Positions 21,284-31,459 of a DNA stretch of 64,000 bases are shown here, in pieces (positions within the stretch are counted from its first letter, which is position 1; the number at the start of each line of letters is the position of its first letter). The position numbers and the translations under genes are program-made. The notes under the pieces were generated by a model, which saw only the letters and a program-made list of their open reading frames with translations, had not been told where the DNA came from and did not search any database. Source of the stretch: Rahnella bruchi (GTDB lineage Bacteria; Pseudomonadota; Gammaproteobacteria; Enterobacterales; Enterobacteriaceae); the NCBI RefSeq assembly GCF_003614975.1, contig NZ_QZWI01000001.1, forward strand, positions 620,001 to 684,000, written 5' to 3'.

Positions 21284-22492
21284 ATGAAACTTGTAAATAC
21301 TTCACGTTTAGTCAAAAGCCTCGCATTTGGCACCGTAATCACTTTGAGTGCAGCGTCCGCCTATGCCGACGATGTTAATTTAAAAACAATGATCCCTGGC
21401 GTTCCGCAAATTGATGCTGAAGCCTATGTCCTGATCGACTACAACTCCGGTAAAGTTCTGGCAGAAATGAATGCCGACGCACGCCGCGACCCTGCCAGCC
21501 TGACAAAAATGATGACCAGTTATGTTATTGGTCAGTCCATCAAAGCCGGCAAAATCTCCCCGACGGATATCGTGACCGTAGGTCAGGACGCTTGGGCGAC
21601 CGGCAATCCGGTGTTCAAAGGCTCTTCCCTGATGTTCCTCAAACCAGGCGATCGTGTGCCGGTTTCTGAGCTGAACCGCGGGATCATCCTGCAATCAGGT
21701 AACGACGCCTGTGTGGCGATGGCCGACCATGTTGCCGGCAGCCAGGACGCTTTCGTCGCTATCATGAACAACTACGTGAACGCACTGGGTCTGAAAAATA
21801 CCCATTTCGGTACCGTACATGGCCTTGATGCAGCCGGTCAGTACAGCTCCGCCCGCGATATGGCGCTGATTGGTCAGGCGCTGATCCGTGATGTGCCGGA
21901 AGAGTACGCCACCTACAAAGAGAAAGAATTCACCTTCAATAATATCCGCCAGATGAACCGTAACGGTTTGCTGTGGGATAACAGCCTGAACGTGGATGGC
22001 ATTAAAACGGGTCATACTGAATCAGCAGGTTATAACCTGGTGGCTTCCGCGACTGAAGGTCAGATGCGTCTGATCTCTGCCGTCATGGGCGGTCATACCT
22101 ATAAAGGCCGTGAAGTTGAGAGTAAAAAGCTGCTGACCTGGGGCTTCCGCTTCTTCGAAACCGTTTCTCCGCTGAAAGCCGGTAAAGAATTTGCCTCTGA
22201 GCCAGTCTGGTTTGGTGATACCGACCGCGTTGCGCTGGGTGTCGAGAAAGATGCTTACCTGACTATTCCGCGTGGCCGCATGAAAGACCTGAAAGCCAGC
22301 TATGTTCTCAATACCCCTGAACTGCATGCTCCGTTGCAGAAAAATCAGGTGGTTGGCTCAATCAACTTCCAGCTTGATGGCAAAACGATTGATGAACGCC
22401 CACTGGTGGTGATGAACGAAGTGAAAGAAGGCGGCTTCTTCGGTCGCATCGTGGATTACATCAAACTGATGTTCCACCACTGGTTCGGCTAA
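21284..22492 (+). CDS. dacA: DacA (PBP5), D-alanyl-D-alanine carboxypeptidase
   Basis: 402 aa. The signal peptide (cleavage near AYADD) is followed by a penicillin-binding domain with SLTK (S72, K75), SGN (138-140) and KTG (241-243). A C-terminal beta domain and an amphipathic membrane anchor ([12 protein letters not shown]) follow. Trims the terminal D-Ala of pentapeptides in the periplasm. Confidence 0.97.
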   Translation: MKLVNTSRLVKSLAFGTVITLSAASAYADDVNLKTMIPGVPQIDAEAYVLIDYNSGKVLAEMNADARRDPASLTKMMTSYVIGQSIKAGKISPTDIVTVGQDAWATGNPVFKGSSLMFLKPGDRVPVSELNRGIILQSGNDACVAMADHVAGSQDAFVAIMNNYVNALGLKNTHFGTVHGLDAAGQYSSARDMALIGQALIRDVPEEYATYKEKEFTFNNIRQMNRNGLLWDNSLNVDGIKTGHTESAGYNLVASATEGQMRLISAVMGGHTYKGREVESKKLLTWGFRFFETVSPLKAGKEFASEPVWFGDTDRVALGVEKDAYLTIPRGRMKDLKASYVLNTPELHAPLQKNQVVGSINFQLDGKTIDERPLVVMNEVKEGGFFGRIVDYIKLMFHHWFG

Positions 22493-22546
22493 GTTGCTGC
22501 TTGAAAAAGTTTGCAACAATCCCCATATAAACGGTATAGATTATGG

Positions 22547-22572
22547 CTCCCGCTACGGCGGGAGTTATACTT
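22547..22572 (+). terminator. Terminator between dacA and ybeD
   Basis: Stem CTCCCGC (22547-22553) / GCGGGAG (22558-22564) with a TACG loop, followed by TTATACTT. The U-run is imperfect. Confidence 0.6.
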
Positions 22573-22616
22573 TTAGAGACAAAACTTAATACGTTGTACA
22601 ACACGCTGGAGTGCAC

Positions 22617-22880
22617 ATGAAAACCAAACTGAACGAACTGCTCGAATTCCCTTGTCCCTTTACTTACAAAGTAATGGGCCTGGCACAACCCGAGCTGGTG
22701 GACCAGGTTGTGGAAGTCGTGCAACGCCATGCGCCTGGTGACTACAATCCTCAGGTAAAACCGAGCAGTAAAGGGAATTACCACTCCGTTTCTATTACGA
22801 TCACGGCCACTCACATCGATCAGGTCGAAACCCTGTACGATGAGCTGGGTAATATCGAAATTGTCCGTATGGTGCTGTAA
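22617..22880 (+). CDS. ybeD: YbeD, DUF493 protein
   Basis: 87 aa, nearly superimposable on E. coli YbeD ([11 protein letters not shown] ... VRMVL). Small alpha/beta fold resembling the regulatory ACT-like domain of 3-phosphoglycerate dehydrogenase. The function is unsettled. The ATG at 22617 has CTGGAG upstream. Lies before lipB as in most enterobacteria. Confidence 0.95.
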   Translation: MKTKLNELLEFPCPFTYKVMGLAQPELVDQVVEVVQRHAPGDYNPQVKPSSKGNYHSVSITITATHIDQVETLYDELGNIEIVRMVL

Positions 22881-22896
22881 GCCCTTTCTGATCGAT

Positions 22897-22926
22897 ACGC
22901 GCGAAAGCCAAACTTCGCGCGTTTTC
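22897..22926 (+). terminator. Terminator after ybeD
   Basis: Perfect 9-bp stem ACGCGCGAA (22897-22905) / TTCGCGCGT (22914-22922) ending in TTTT. It sits 16 bp after the ybeD stop and 26 bp before lipB, so lipB may need readthrough or its own promoter. Confidence 0.75.
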
Positions 22927-22952
22927 CCCTTCTCTGACTGACGATAACTGCC

Positions 22953-23636
22953 GTGCAACCACATAATCCGCAAGAACGTATCGTACTGCGCCAGCTTGGC
23001 CTGCAGCCTTATGAACCCGTTTCACTGGCCATGCACCATTTCACTGAACACCGTAACGCTGACTCACTGGATGAGATCTGGCTGGTTCAGCACCCGCGCG
23101 TTTTTACGCAAGGTCAGGCTGGCAAAGCTGAACACGTATTAATGCCCGGTGATATTCCGGTTATTCAGAGCGATCGCGGTGGTCAGGTGACATATCATGG
23201 ACCCGGCCAGCAGGTGATGTACGTGATGGTTGATCTCAAAAGAAAAAAACTCGGCGTCCGTCAGCTGGTCACCGCTATCGAACAAACTGTGGTAGATACG
23301 CTGGCGCATTTTTCTATTGATGCCTATCCCCGTGCCGATGCGCCGGGTGTCTATGTTGATGGCAAAAAGATTTGCTCGCTCGGTCTGCGCATTCGTAAAG
23401 GCTGCTCGTTACATGGTCTGGCACTGAATATTGATATGGATCTGGAACCTTTCCATCGTATTAATCCCTGCGGATATGCCGGTCTCGAAATGACTCAGGC
23501 CAGTCTCGAAAAGCCAGGATTAACGGTTGATCAGGTCATGCCTGTTCTGGTGAAATCCTTTAACCATTGTCTCGATTACCAGCAGGTGGATTATCTGCCA
23601 TGGCAGATTGAACACTACGCACCTCAGGTGCTGTGA
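22953..23636 (+). CDS. lipB: LipB, octanoyl-ACP:protein octanoyltransferase
   Basis: 227 aa from a GTG start. Transfers octanoate to lipoyl domains, the first step of lipoylation. Conserved [21 protein letters not shown] and the catalytic Cys/Lys region ([24 protein letters not shown]) are present. The C-terminus is slightly longer than in E. coli. lipA, the second-step enzyme, lies 1.4 kb downstream. Confidence 0.96.
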   Translation: MQPHNPQERIVLRQLGLQPYEPVSLAMHHFTEHRNADSLDEIWLVQHPRVFTQGQAGKAEHVLMPGDIPVIQSDRGGQVTYHGPGQQVMYVMVDLKRKKLGVRQLVTAIEQTVVDTLAHFSIDAYPRADAPGVYVDGKKICSLGLRIRKGCSLHGLALNIDMDLEPFHRINPCGYAGLEMTQASLEKPGLTVDQVMPVLVKSFNHCLDYQQVDYLPWQIEHYAPQVL

Positions 23637-23801
23637 TTTTCCTTCCAGTTACCTGCAGATGGGTCACTTATTACAAGAGTTACGATTCATTTTATTATAA
23701 TATCAGCACGTTACGTCTTCAGCATCTCATCGCTTACGGATAAGCGCACTCCCCGGCCCCTCACTTGCCGGGACAGTCTTTTACACTGTCAGGAATGTTA
23801 T

Positions 23802-24740
23802 ATGGATAATAAAGATAGCAGTGCCAGTTTAAATAAACTTCGCAATCTTGATCTCAATTTACTGACTATTTTTGAAGCGGTTTATCTCAATAAAGGCATT
23901 GTACACGCCGCAAACGCACTCAATCTGACGCCCTCTTCTGTCAGTCAGTCGATTCAAAAATTACGTAATATTTTTCCCGATCCGTTATTTATCCGCGACG
24001 GACAGGGGATCAGCCCGACGGCGTATGCCACCAATCTGCATAAACACATCAGTCAGGGGTTCAGTTCTATTCTCACCGGTCTGGATTTCACCAGCGATAA
24101 TGATAAATCCCGCGTTCTGACCATCAGCTGCTACCCGTTTATCGCGCAAATTACCTTTCCGCTGATCCTTAGCGAACTCGAGAAAATTAACAGCCACTAC
24201 ATCCTGCAACATGTGCCGCTTACCGATGCGGAAGATACGCTGATTCAGCATCGTGCAGATCTGGTTATTGATATCAGCCCGCAATTTAACCGGTCAATAA
24301 ATAGCATCCGGCTGATGTCGGATAAAACAGTGCTTGTTTGCCGGAAAAATCATCCACAGATCGACAAAACACTAAGCGCAGAACAGGCTGCAAGCCAGCA
24401 GTACGCCAGCGTCGTGACAACTGTGGGTGATTTAAAACGAATGCAGTTTGAGATAGGCGAAGCCCTGCCGGACCGGTTTGTTGCCTTCGCCAGTTTCAAC
24501 GCGATCAATGTGCTTTCGATGGTCTCCGGTTCTGATTTACTGGCTGTCCTGCCGGAGAGAATGGTCGATATTTTCATGCCCGCCTTCCCGGTTCAAAAAC
24601 TGCAATGTGATTTACCGGTACAGCCTTACGACATCCTGATGATGTATAACAAGTCAGCGAAAAACGACAAAACGCTCAGCAGGATTATTAATGTGATCGG
24701 TGAAGCCTTCTCCCGACAGGAAATTGCTTCGGCGTTGTAA
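23802..24740 (+). CDS. ybeF: YbeF-like LysR-family transcription regulator
   Basis: 312 aa. The N-terminal winged helix (LRNLDLNLLTIFEAVYLNKGIVHAANALNLTPSSVSQSIQKL, about residues 13-55) is followed by a LysR substrate-binding domain. The position between lipB and lipA and the N-terminal similarity identify it as the YbeF orthologue. The target and effector are unknown. The 165-bp upstream gap has two short G+C hairpins (23731-23746 and 23752-23772) without U-runs. Confidence 0.88.
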   Translation: MDNKDSSASLNKLRNLDLNLLTIFEAVYLNKGIVHAANALNLTPSSVSQSIQKLRNIFPDPLFIRDGQGISPTAYATNLHKHISQGFSSILTGLDFTSDNDKSRVLTISCYPFIAQITFPLILSELEKINSHYILQHVPLTDAEDTLIQHRADLVIDISPQFNRSINSIRLMSDKTVLVCRKNHPQIDKTLSAEQAASQQYASVVTTVGDLKRMQFEIGEALPDRFVAFASFNAINVLSMVSGSDLLAVLPERMVDIFMPAFPVQKLQCDLPVQPYDILMMYNKSAKNDKTLSRIINVIGEAFSRQEIASAL

Positions 24741-25048
24741 ATTTTCCATTTAGAAAAAATATTTACACATTGTTAACACCAGAGGTTCAGACCAAGCGCC
24801 TGATTGAAATTATTCTAATTTTCAATATGATGAATAGAAATTGGTTGCGAAATTTTCGCCCTTACATGGATTTCAGGTTAAAAAATTGCAGCATTTAGCA
24901 CTTCCGGCCATGACGAAGGGCTGAACGAAGGGATGCTTCAATGATATAATTTCCGCATTATTTCTACTTTTTTTGATGAATCAGCCAGTTCATTGAATGT
25001 CCTGAAAAAACTCGGGTAACGAGTGACAAACCTGGAAGCTGCAAGATT
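24741..25048. other. 308-bp intergenic stretch, lipA leader
   Basis: AT-rich DNA with no supported gene. It holds the lipA promoter at 24942-24950, and nothing else is evident. Confidence 0.6.
24942..24950 (+). promoter_or_regulatory. lipA promoter, extended -10
   Basis: TGATATAAT is an extended -10 with a consensus TATAAT hexamer, 98 bp before the lipA ATG. The -35 region (CTGAACG) is weak, as tolerated by extended -10 promoters. Confidence 0.6.
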
Positions 25049-26014
25049 ATGAGTAAACCGATTCAGATGGAACGCGGCGTCAAATACCGCGATGCAGACA
25101 AGATGGCGTTAATCCCGGTGAAAACCGTGGTCAGTGACCGGCAGGAAATGTTACGTAAGCCGGCATGGATGAAAATCAAATTACCTGCCGACTCAACGAA
25201 AATTCAGGGCATTAAATCAGCGCTGCGCAAGAACGGCCTGCATTCTGTCTGTGAAGAGGCGGCTTGTCCTAACCTTTCCGAATGCTTCAACCATGGCACG
25301 GCGACCTTCATGATCCTCGGCGCTATTTGTACCCGTCGTTGCCCGTTCTGCGATGTGGCACATGGGCGTCCGACCGCACCAGACACCAACGAGCCGGAAA
25401 AACTGGCGCAAACCATCTCCGATATGGGCTTGCGTTATGTGGTTATCACTTCCGTTGACCGTGATGATCTGCGCGATGGCGGTGCCCAGCACTTTGCTGA
25501 CTGCATTACGGCTATCCGTGCGAAAAACCCGACCATCAAAATCGAAACGCTGGTACCGGACTTCCGTGGCCGTATGGATCGCGCACTGGATATTCTCAAC
25601 GCCAGCCCGCCGGATGTGTTTAACCACAATCTGGAAAACGTGCCGCGCGTCTACCGTCAGGTTCGCCCAGGTGCGAACTACGAATGGTCGCTGACATTGC
25701 TGCAACGCTTTAAAGAAGCGCACCCTGAAATCCCAACCAAGTCAGGTCTGATGGTGGGTCTTGGCGAAACGAACGAAGAAATCATCGAAGTGATGCGCGA
25801 TCTGCGTCGCCACGGTGTAACCATGCTGACACTCGGCCAGTACCTGCAGCCAAGCCGTCACCATCTGCCGGTTCAGCGTTACGTGAGCCCGGAAGAGTTC
25901 GATCAGATGAAAGAAGCCGCGATGGAAATGGGCTTCACCCATGCGGCCTGCGGTCCGTTCGTGCGTTCTTCTTATCACGCCGATCTGCAAGCCAAGGGCT
26001 TAGAAGTTAAATAA
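25049..26014 (+). CDS. lipA: LipA, lipoyl synthase
   Basis: 321 aa, the E. coli length. Radical-SAM enzyme that inserts two sulfurs into octanoyl groups. The auxiliary cluster cysteines lie in [12 protein letters not shown] and the radical-SAM C-x3-C-x2-C is CTRRCPFC. The C-terminal [10 protein letters not shown] supplies the conserved serine ligand of the auxiliary cluster. Completes the lipoate pathway with LipB. Confidence 0.98.
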   Translation: MSKPIQMERGVKYRDADKMALIPVKTVVSDRQEMLRKPAWMKIKLPADSTKIQGIKSALRKNGLHSVCEEAACPNLSECFNHGTATFMILGAICTRRCPFCDVAHGRPTAPDTNEPEKLAQTISDMGLRYVVITSVDRDDLRDGGAQHFADCITAIRAKNPTIKIETLVPDFRGRMDRALDILNASPPDVFNHNLENVPRVYRQVRPGANYEWSLTLLQRFKEAHPEIPTKSGLMVGLGETNEEIIEVMRDLRRHGVTMLTLGQYLQPSRHHLPVQRYVSPEEFDQMKEAAMEMGFTHAACGPFVRSSYHADLQAKGLEVK

Positions 26015-26075
26015 AGTCAGACGTCGCGTTCAGGCGCTGCGATTTAACATTTTGTTACTTCTTATCGCAGAAAAC

Positions 26076-26107
26076 AAAAAAGGTTGTTCGCAAGAACAAC
26101 CTTTTTT
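26076..26107. terminator. Strong bidirectional terminator between lipA and tatE
   Basis: Perfect 14-bp stem from 26076 to 26107 with a GCAA loop. Six A on one side and six T on the other make it work in both directions, serving convergent lipA and tatE. Confidence 0.95.
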
Positions 26108-26158
26108 ACGTCTGGCTTTTCACGTAAGCAGAAACTAAAAGACTTTTGAAACGAATTC

Positions 26159-26365
26159 TCAGTCTTTATGTTCGACACGTTCAGCCGGTTTTTCTTCTGC
26201 TGTTTTTTCAGCAGCTGCCGGAGCCGGATCATCATTCATGGCTTTCTTAAAGCCACGCAGTGCTGCACCCAGGTCGCCGCCCAGAGAACGCAGTTTGCTG
26301 GTACCGAACAACAGGACGATCAGCACGCCGACCACCAACAATTTAGTAATACTTAGACCTTCCAT
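26159..26365 (-). CDS. tatE: TatE, Sec-independent translocase subunit
   Basis: 68 aa. One N-terminal membrane helix (SITKLLVVGVLIVLLFG) is followed by an amphipathic helix (KLRSLGGDLGAALRGFKKA) and an acidic Ala/Glu-rich tail. Minor TatA paralogue that takes part in twin-arginine export. Same place, downstream of lipA, as in E. coli. Confidence 0.95.
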   Translation of the reverse strand: MEGLSITKLLVVGVLIVLLFGTSKLRSLGGDLGAALRGFKKAMNDDPAPAAAEKTAEEKPAERVEHKD

Positions 26366-26622
26366 ACATACCTTCTTTACACTGAGTGCTGGAAAACAGC
26401 AGTGACAATTTGTCGCTATTAACGGCCATTCGCGACGTTAATACAACCCGAAAATGTAACAGAACGGATCCAGAACTGTGCGCATTATGACCATAGTGAG
26501 CTATTATGAGCGTGAATAGCATACGCATAAAGTACTTCTGTCTTTATTTGCAGCAAAACAACGTCTAATTTGATTTCGACCCGTTTTATCAACCCGGGTT
26601 TGCAAACCCTTAATGAGAACTG

Positions 26623-27687
26623 ATGCCGAAAAAGCTTCATACGACTCTGGTTAACGATACTCATCATTCCGGACTGCGTTTTGCGAAACGGACTTACTTC
26701 CCCCGTATTGTCGGACTGGGCACAGGCAGTTTTTGTGTCGGCTCGGTAATGATTGAACATTCAACGCCTGGCTGGCTGTGGCTTTTGCTGTTTTTCAACA
26801 GTTTTATCTGGCCGCACCTTGCCTACTGGAAAGCAAAACAGTCGGCGACGCCATTTAAAAGTGAAATTAATAACCTGCAGATTGACACGATCTTCGGCGG
26901 CATCTGGATTGCCGTGATGGGATTCAACGCCCTGCCCTCTGCGACCATTTTCGCCATGATGGGTATGAATAATATCTCGGCAGGTGGCAAGACGTTATTC
27001 TTTCGCTGCGTTATCGCGCAAATTACCGTTGCGCTGACATTGCTGTGGGTAGCGAAACTTCCTTTCCTGCCCGAAACCACGCCGTTCCAGCTTTATCTTT
27101 GTTTACCCATGATCATGATTTACCCGATTTTCCTCGGTAATGTCACCTACCGGACATCACGAAAACTCGCCGAACACAAACAGGCGATTATGCAGATAAG
27201 CGTACGAGATGGTCTGACAGGGCTTTATAACCGCCGTCACTGGGAATCGCTACTGCAAACTGAGCTGGAGAGTTTCCGCCGTTACCGGCACAAAACCACG
27301 CTGGTGCTGATTGATATCGATCACTTCAAAAGCATCAACGATAACTACGGCCACAGCGTTGGCGATCAGGCCATTATTTTGCTGGCTCAGGAACTGCAAC
27401 AAACCATGCGCACTGCGGATATTATCGGGCGTTTCGGCGGTGATGAATTTGCGGCAATTTTACCACACAGCACTAAACTTCAGGCTAAACGGGCGACAGA
27501 GCGGCTGCAAAGCCGCCTGGCTAACAGCCTGTTTCCGCATCATCCCGAATTACAGCTCCATATCAGCGCAGGAATAGCCGAATGCGATGATGCGCAGGAT
27601 ACCCCGACTCACTGGCTGAATGCCGCCGATAATGCTCTGTATATTGCGAAGAAAAACGGGCGAAACCGGGTCGAGATAGCCGATTAG
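26623..27687 (+). CDS. MASE2-GGDEF diguanylate cyclase with intact inhibition site
   Basis: 354 aa. The N-terminal MASE2 membrane domain has about five helices (residues 25-170) and includes FFNSFIWPHLAY, typical of AdrA/DgcC-type cyclases. The C-terminal GGDEF domain has the active site GGDEF at 272-276. RTAD at 263-266, five residues ahead, is a canonical RxxD product-inhibition site, and the metal-binding DIDHFKSIND is intact. Predicted to make cyclic-di-GMP at the inner membrane and to be feedback-inhibited. Inserted beside tatE, absent there in E. coli. Confidence 0.9.
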   Translation: MPKKLHTTLVNDTHHSGLRFAKRTYFPRIVGLGTGSFCVGSVMIEHSTPGWLWLLLFFNSFIWPHLAYWKAKQSATPFKSEINNLQIDTIFGGIWIAVMGFNALPSATIFAMMGMNNISAGGKTLFFRCVIAQITVALTLLWVAKLPFLPETTPFQLYLCLPMIMIYPIFLGNVTYRTSRKLAEHKQAIMQISVRDGLTGLYNRRHWESLLQTELESFRRYRHKTTLVLIDIDHFKSINDNYGHSVGDQAIILLAQELQQTMRTADIIGRFGGDEFAAILPHSTKLQAKRATERLQSRLANSLFPHHPELQLHISAGIAECDDAQDTPTHWLNAADNALYIAKKNGRNRVEIAD

Positions 27688-27720
27688 ACCGATCGCTTTC
27701 CCGGTTTCAGCCCGTAATTG

Positions 27721-28518
27721 TCAGATGAAACGGCTGAGGAAAGCCTGCGTGCGCGGATGCTGAGGATTCACTAACACCTCATCCGCCGCGCCCTGCTCCA
27801 CCACCACCCCGCGATCCATAAACACCACACGATCAGCGGCTTCTTTCGCGAAACCGATTTCATGGGTGACCACAATCATTGTCAGCCCTTGCTGCGCCAG
27901 ATCCCGCATGGTGGCTAATACTTCGCCCACCAGCTCAGGATCCAGTGCGGAAGTCGGCTCATCAAACAACATCAGCTTCGGTTTCACCGCCAGCGCCCGG
28001 GCAATCGCCACGCGCTGTTGTTGTCCGCCGGAAAGATGGCGCGGATACGCATCGGCTTTATCGCTCAGACCCACTTTTTGCAGCAACTCGCGGGCATATT
28101 TCTCTGCGTCATGTCGGCTTTCTTTATGCACGCCAACTGGGGCTTCGATAATGTTTTGCAGCACGGTCATGTGCGGATAAAGATTGAATTGCTGAAACAC
28201 CATACCGATATCCCGGCGCTGACGCGCAATGGCCCGTTCAGACAATTTATGCAAACGGTCACCACGCATCTCGTAACCAATCTGCTCACCGCCCACCATA
28301 ATCGAGCCACGATCAATATCTTCCAGATGATTAATACAGCGCAAGAAGGTTGATTTACCCGAGCCTGATGGCCCGAGGATCACCACCACTTCACTCGATT
28401 TCACATCCAGATCAATGCCTTTCAACACTTCATTATCACCGTAACTTTTATGCACGTTACGTGCAGTCACCAGTGATGCCGGTTCGGATGGCTGAGTGCC
28501 GGAGGGTATTTGACTCAT
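27721..28518 (-). CDS. Polar amino-acid ABC transporter ATPase
   Basis: 265 aa. Walker [10 protein letters not shown], signature LSGGQQQR, Walker [13 protein letters not shown] and switch VTHEI are all intact. Closest to the GlnQ/HisP/ArtP type. Last gene of a three-gene operon read leftwards: binding protein, permease, ATPase. The start overlaps the permease stop by 4 nt. The substrate is not fixed by sequence. Confidence 0.93.
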   Translation of the reverse strand: MSQIPSGTQPSEPASLVTARNVHKSYGDNEVLKGIDLDVKSSEVVVILGPSGSGKSTFLRCINHLEDIDRGSIMVGGEQIGYEMRGDRLHKLSERAIARQRRDIGMVFQQFNLYPHMTVLQNIIEAPVGVHKESRHDAEKYARELLQKVGLSDKADAYPRHLSGGQQQRVAIARALAVKPKLMLFDEPTSALDPELVGEVLATMRDLAQQGLTMIVVTHEIGFAKEAADRVVFMDRGVVVEQGAADEVLVNPQHPRTQAFLSRFI

Positions 28519-29498
28519 AAGTCCTCCCTGCGGGCCAGGCCCGGCGAGTTAATGATCGGCGCGGCTTTTTCTTCCGCATTGGTCTGACGTCGTTTTACGT
28601 TAGTCAGCGTCCGGCGCGTGCCGCGGGAATAATAGCGTTCAATCGCGGACTGCCCGAGGTTGAGCAATGAGGTAATAAACAGATACCAGATCACCGCCAC
28701 CATCAGTATGGGCACCACTTCAAAGGTACGGTTGTAGATGGTTTGCACCGAATACAGTAAGTCACCCATGGCGATCACACTGACCAGTGACGTCGCTTTA
28801 ATCATGCTGATAAGTTGATTACCCGTCGGCGGGATTATCGAACGCATCGCCTGCGGGATGATAATCCGACGCAGCGCGCGACCACGGCTCATGCCAAATG
28901 CCTGCGCGGTTTCGCCCTGACCGTTATCCACCGATAACAAACCGGCACGAATGATTTCCGCCATATACGCCGCTTCATTCAGCGCCAGACCAGCAATCGC
29001 CGCCGTCAGTGGTGTGATCAGATCATTGGTATTCCAGCTAAAATATTGCGGGCCAAACGGGATACCGATCACCACCCGTGGGAACAGCGTTGACATGTTG
29101 TACCAGAACAGCAATTGCACCAGCAGCGGCGTACCGCGGAAGAACCAGATATACAATCCTGCTAATCTTCGCAGCAACATGCTGTCAGACAAACGGGCAA
29201 TCGCCAGCATCAGGCCGATGAAAACGCCGAGCACCATCGAGACCACGGTCAGGCCGAGCGTAACGCCCAGGCCTTTGATGACAGTCCCTTCCGTAAACCA
29301 CTGCGCCACCACGTGCCATTCGAAATTGGGGTTGCGGGACACCGCCCAAATCACATCAGCGGCAATCAGCAGCACAACTATCCAGGCAATCCAGCGACCG
29401 TAGTTACGCGGTGCATGGGAAAACTCAACGTTACGTCGTGGATCCTGCGTATAGTCGTCCTTGACTGCTGGCTTTGAACTATACGTTTTATCAGTCAT
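28515..29498 (-). CDS. Polar amino-acid ABC transporter permease
   Basis: 327 aa, longer than usual because of a 40-residue charged N-terminal extension and a C-terminal tail. It has the HisMQ permease fold with [14 protein letters not shown] and the EAA loop [23 protein letters not shown]. One permease gene only, so it probably forms a homodimer. Overlaps its neighbours by 4 nt on both sides. Confidence 0.92.
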   Translation of the reverse strand: MTDKTYSSKPAVKDDYTQDPRRNVEFSHAPRNYGRWIAWIVVLLIAADVIWAVSRNPNFEWHVVAQWFTEGTVIKGLGVTLGLTVVSMVLGVFIGLMLAIARLSDSMLLRRLAGLYIWFFRGTPLLVQLLFWYNMSTLFPRVVIGIPFGPQYFSWNTNDLITPLTAAIAGLALNEAAYMAEIIRAGLLSVDNGQGETAQAFGMSRGRALRRIIIPQAMRSIIPPTGNQLISMIKATSLVSVIAMGDLLYSVQTIYNRTFEVVPILMVAVIWYLFITSLLNLGQSAIERYYSRGTRRTLTNVKRRQTNAEEKAAPIINSPGLARREDL

Positions 29499-30403
29499 TT
29501 AGCCTGCGCCTTTGCCAGGTTGATCCCCGGTGCCGGAATCATATTACCTTCCAGACCCCATTTTTTCATGATGATGCCGTACGTACCGTTATCGAACAGT
29601 TTCTGATAACCAGCAAGGATCGCGTCACGTACCGGAGAATCTTTAGCAACAACGGTGCCCTGGAAGATATCGCCAAATCCGTTGGATTTACCGGTGCCGG
29701 TCAGTTCAAGCTGACCGTTGGCTTTTTCCACGAAGTACGTCAGCGGTGCCTGAGAAGAGAAGAATGCATCGGAACGGTTTGAGCGCACGGCCAGAATAGA
29801 CGTCGGCTGGTCACTGAAAGATTGCACCGTCACTGCCGGTTTACCGTCTTTCACGCATACATCCGATTGCTTACGGATAACCTGTTCAGCTGACCCGCCG
29901 GCCATGACGGCGATGCGTTTACCGCAGGTATCATCAAGAGAATTGATTTTTTCCGGGTTGCCTTTACGCACGCCGAACACCACGTACTCTTTCACAAAAT
30001 CGATGAAATCATTTTTCGCCTGCCGGTCGGGATAATCACCAATCGGGCCAATGCCCATCTGGTAACGGCCTGCCGCCATACCGCTTAGGATGCCAGATAA
30101 GCCACTCACGGAAGCATGTTGAATCTTTACGCCTAACACTTCGGCCAGTGCGTGCGCCAGATCTGCGCTTGCGCCATCCAGACCATTTGCGCCGGTGACA
30201 ATTTCATACGGAGGGAAAGACCCGTTGTTAACCGACGTCATCACGCCTGACGTTTTAATATCCGCAGGCAATTTAGCGTGGATCGCCGGATCCATCGTCT
30301 GCGTCGGGATTGACACATTTTCAGCAGCAAAGGCATTCATGGAAGATACGGAAAGTAATGCAGCGGTCAGAACAGCAGCCTGACGTAATTTTTTTGCCAT
30401 CAT
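29495..30403 (-). CDS. Periplasmic solute-binding protein, polar amino-acid type
   Basis: 302 aa. The signal peptide is roughly MMAKKLRQAA through SSMNAFAAEN. The mature part is a family 3 binding protein (PPYEIVTGANGLDGASADLAHALAEVLG, then DTCGKRIAVMAGGSAEQVIRK). The start at 30403 has AGAGGA 9 nt ahead. First gene of the transporter operon, and next to the ybeM amidase, which suggests an amide or amino-acid-like substrate (inference). Confidence 0.9.
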   Translation of the reverse strand: MMAKKLRQAAVLTAALLSVSSMNAFAAENVSIPTQTMDPAIHAKLPADIKTSGVMTSVNNGSFPPYEIVTGANGLDGASADLAHALAEVLGVKIQHASVSGLSGILSGMAAGRYQMGIGPIGDYPDRQAKNDFIDFVKEYVVFGVRKGNPEKINSLDDTCGKRIAVMAGGSAEQVIRKQSDVCVKDGKPAVTVQSFSDQPTSILAVRSNRSDAFFSSQAPLTYFVEKANGQLELTGTGKSNGFGDIFQGTVVAKDSPVRDAILAGYQKLFDNGTYGIIMKKWGLEGNMIPAPGINLAKAQAK

Positions 30404-30491
30404 TATCTTATTTCCTCTGTCGAAAAAGTCGGTCTGTGAGTTTATGAATGTTGTGTATTTATAGTGAGCGCCTTCCATGGCGGATTTCCGG

Positions 30492-30515
30492 AGGCTTCTT
30501 TGAGAAGCTTTTTTT
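30492..30515 (+). terminator. Plus-strand terminator without an obvious gene
   Basis: AGGCTTC (30492-30498) pairs with GAAGCTT (30504-30510) with one G-U, then TTTTT. It points rightwards in the gap between two leftward genes, so it terminates nothing annotated. Confidence 0.45.
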
Positions 30516-30620
30516 AAGACTTTTTATTTTACGTTTTCTATCAAATACAAACGCGTTCCCTGGTGAGGCGCGCGGTACAGCTTAAAAATCGTGGCCGCCG
30601 TTGAGGACCGGCAGCGAAAA

Positions 30621-31415
30621 TCAGTCGTTACGTAATTGCGGTAGACCAAACCGGCGGTTTGCCAGCACCGGTAACACTTTGCGGGCATGTGCCAGACGAT
30701 CTTTATCCAGTTCGGCAAACACCAGCGCCGGGGCTTCTGCTGCGCGAGCGATGGCCACACCCAGCGGGTCGACGACCATGCTGTTGCCGATATTGCGCTC
30801 GCCACACTCGCCCACCGCCACCATATAAGTGGTGTTTTCCAGTGCGCGCGCCGTGACCAGCACTTCCCAATGCATTTCTTTCAGCGGGCCTTTCACCCAT
30901 GCGGCGGGCAGAACCAGTACGTCTGCTCCATCGAGTACCAGACGACGCGCCAGTTCCGGGAAACGCACGTCATAACAGGTCATCAGGCCGACGTTAAAAC
31001 CGGCGACATTTACCAGCGGCGGCACTTCATCCCCGGCGGTGACATTTTTTGATTCCTGTGAAGAGAACGCATCATAAAGATGCAGTTTCTGATACTCAGA
31101 AATAATTTCGCCATTACGGATTGAAATCAGGACGTTATAGGCACGACCGTCCGGTGCGGGTGTGTGAACGCTCATCATGGTAGTCATCTGATTGCCACGA
31201 CTGGCCGCCAGCAACTGGCTGACAAACGGGCCATCCAGCGGCTGTGCCGCTTTCAAAACCAGATCCGGATCAGTGATATCGCGCGCCAAAATACCTTCCG
31301 GTAATACCAGCAAATCCGCGCCTGCTTCCAGTGATTTCGCCATCAGCGAAAGACACGTTTCGACGTTCGCTTCCCATTCACGGGAAACGGCAAACTGACC
31401 TAATGCAACTTTCAT
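30621..31415 (-). CDS. ybeM: YbeM, carbon-nitrogen hydrolase (deaminated glutathione amidase)
   Basis: 264 aa nitrilase-superfamily enzyme. The catalytic triad is E40 (LVLPEG), K110 (YQKLHLYDAF) and C147 (LMTCYDVRFPE). Orthologous to E. coli YbeM by sequence and by its place between tatE and crcB. That family hydrolyses deaminated glutathione in metabolite repair. The gene is intact here. The ATG at 31415 with GGGGAG upstream is preferred over a longer frame. Confidence 0.88.
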   Translation of the reverse strand: MKVALGQFAVSREWEANVETCLSLMAKSLEAGADLLVLPEGILARDITDPDLVLKAAQPLDGPFVSQLLAASRGNQMTTMMSVHTPAPDGRAYNVLISIRNGEIISEYQKLHLYDAFSSQESKNVTAGDEVPPLVNVAGFNVGLMTCYDVRFPELARRLVLDGADVLVLPAAWVKGPLKEMHWEVLVTARALENTTYMVAVGECGERNIGNSMVVDPLGVAIARAAEAPALVFAELDKDRLAHARKVLPVLANRRFGLPQLRND

Positions 31416-31459
31416 TTTAACTCCCCTGTCACCTGATGATTCAGGCAAGTGGTTAGATC

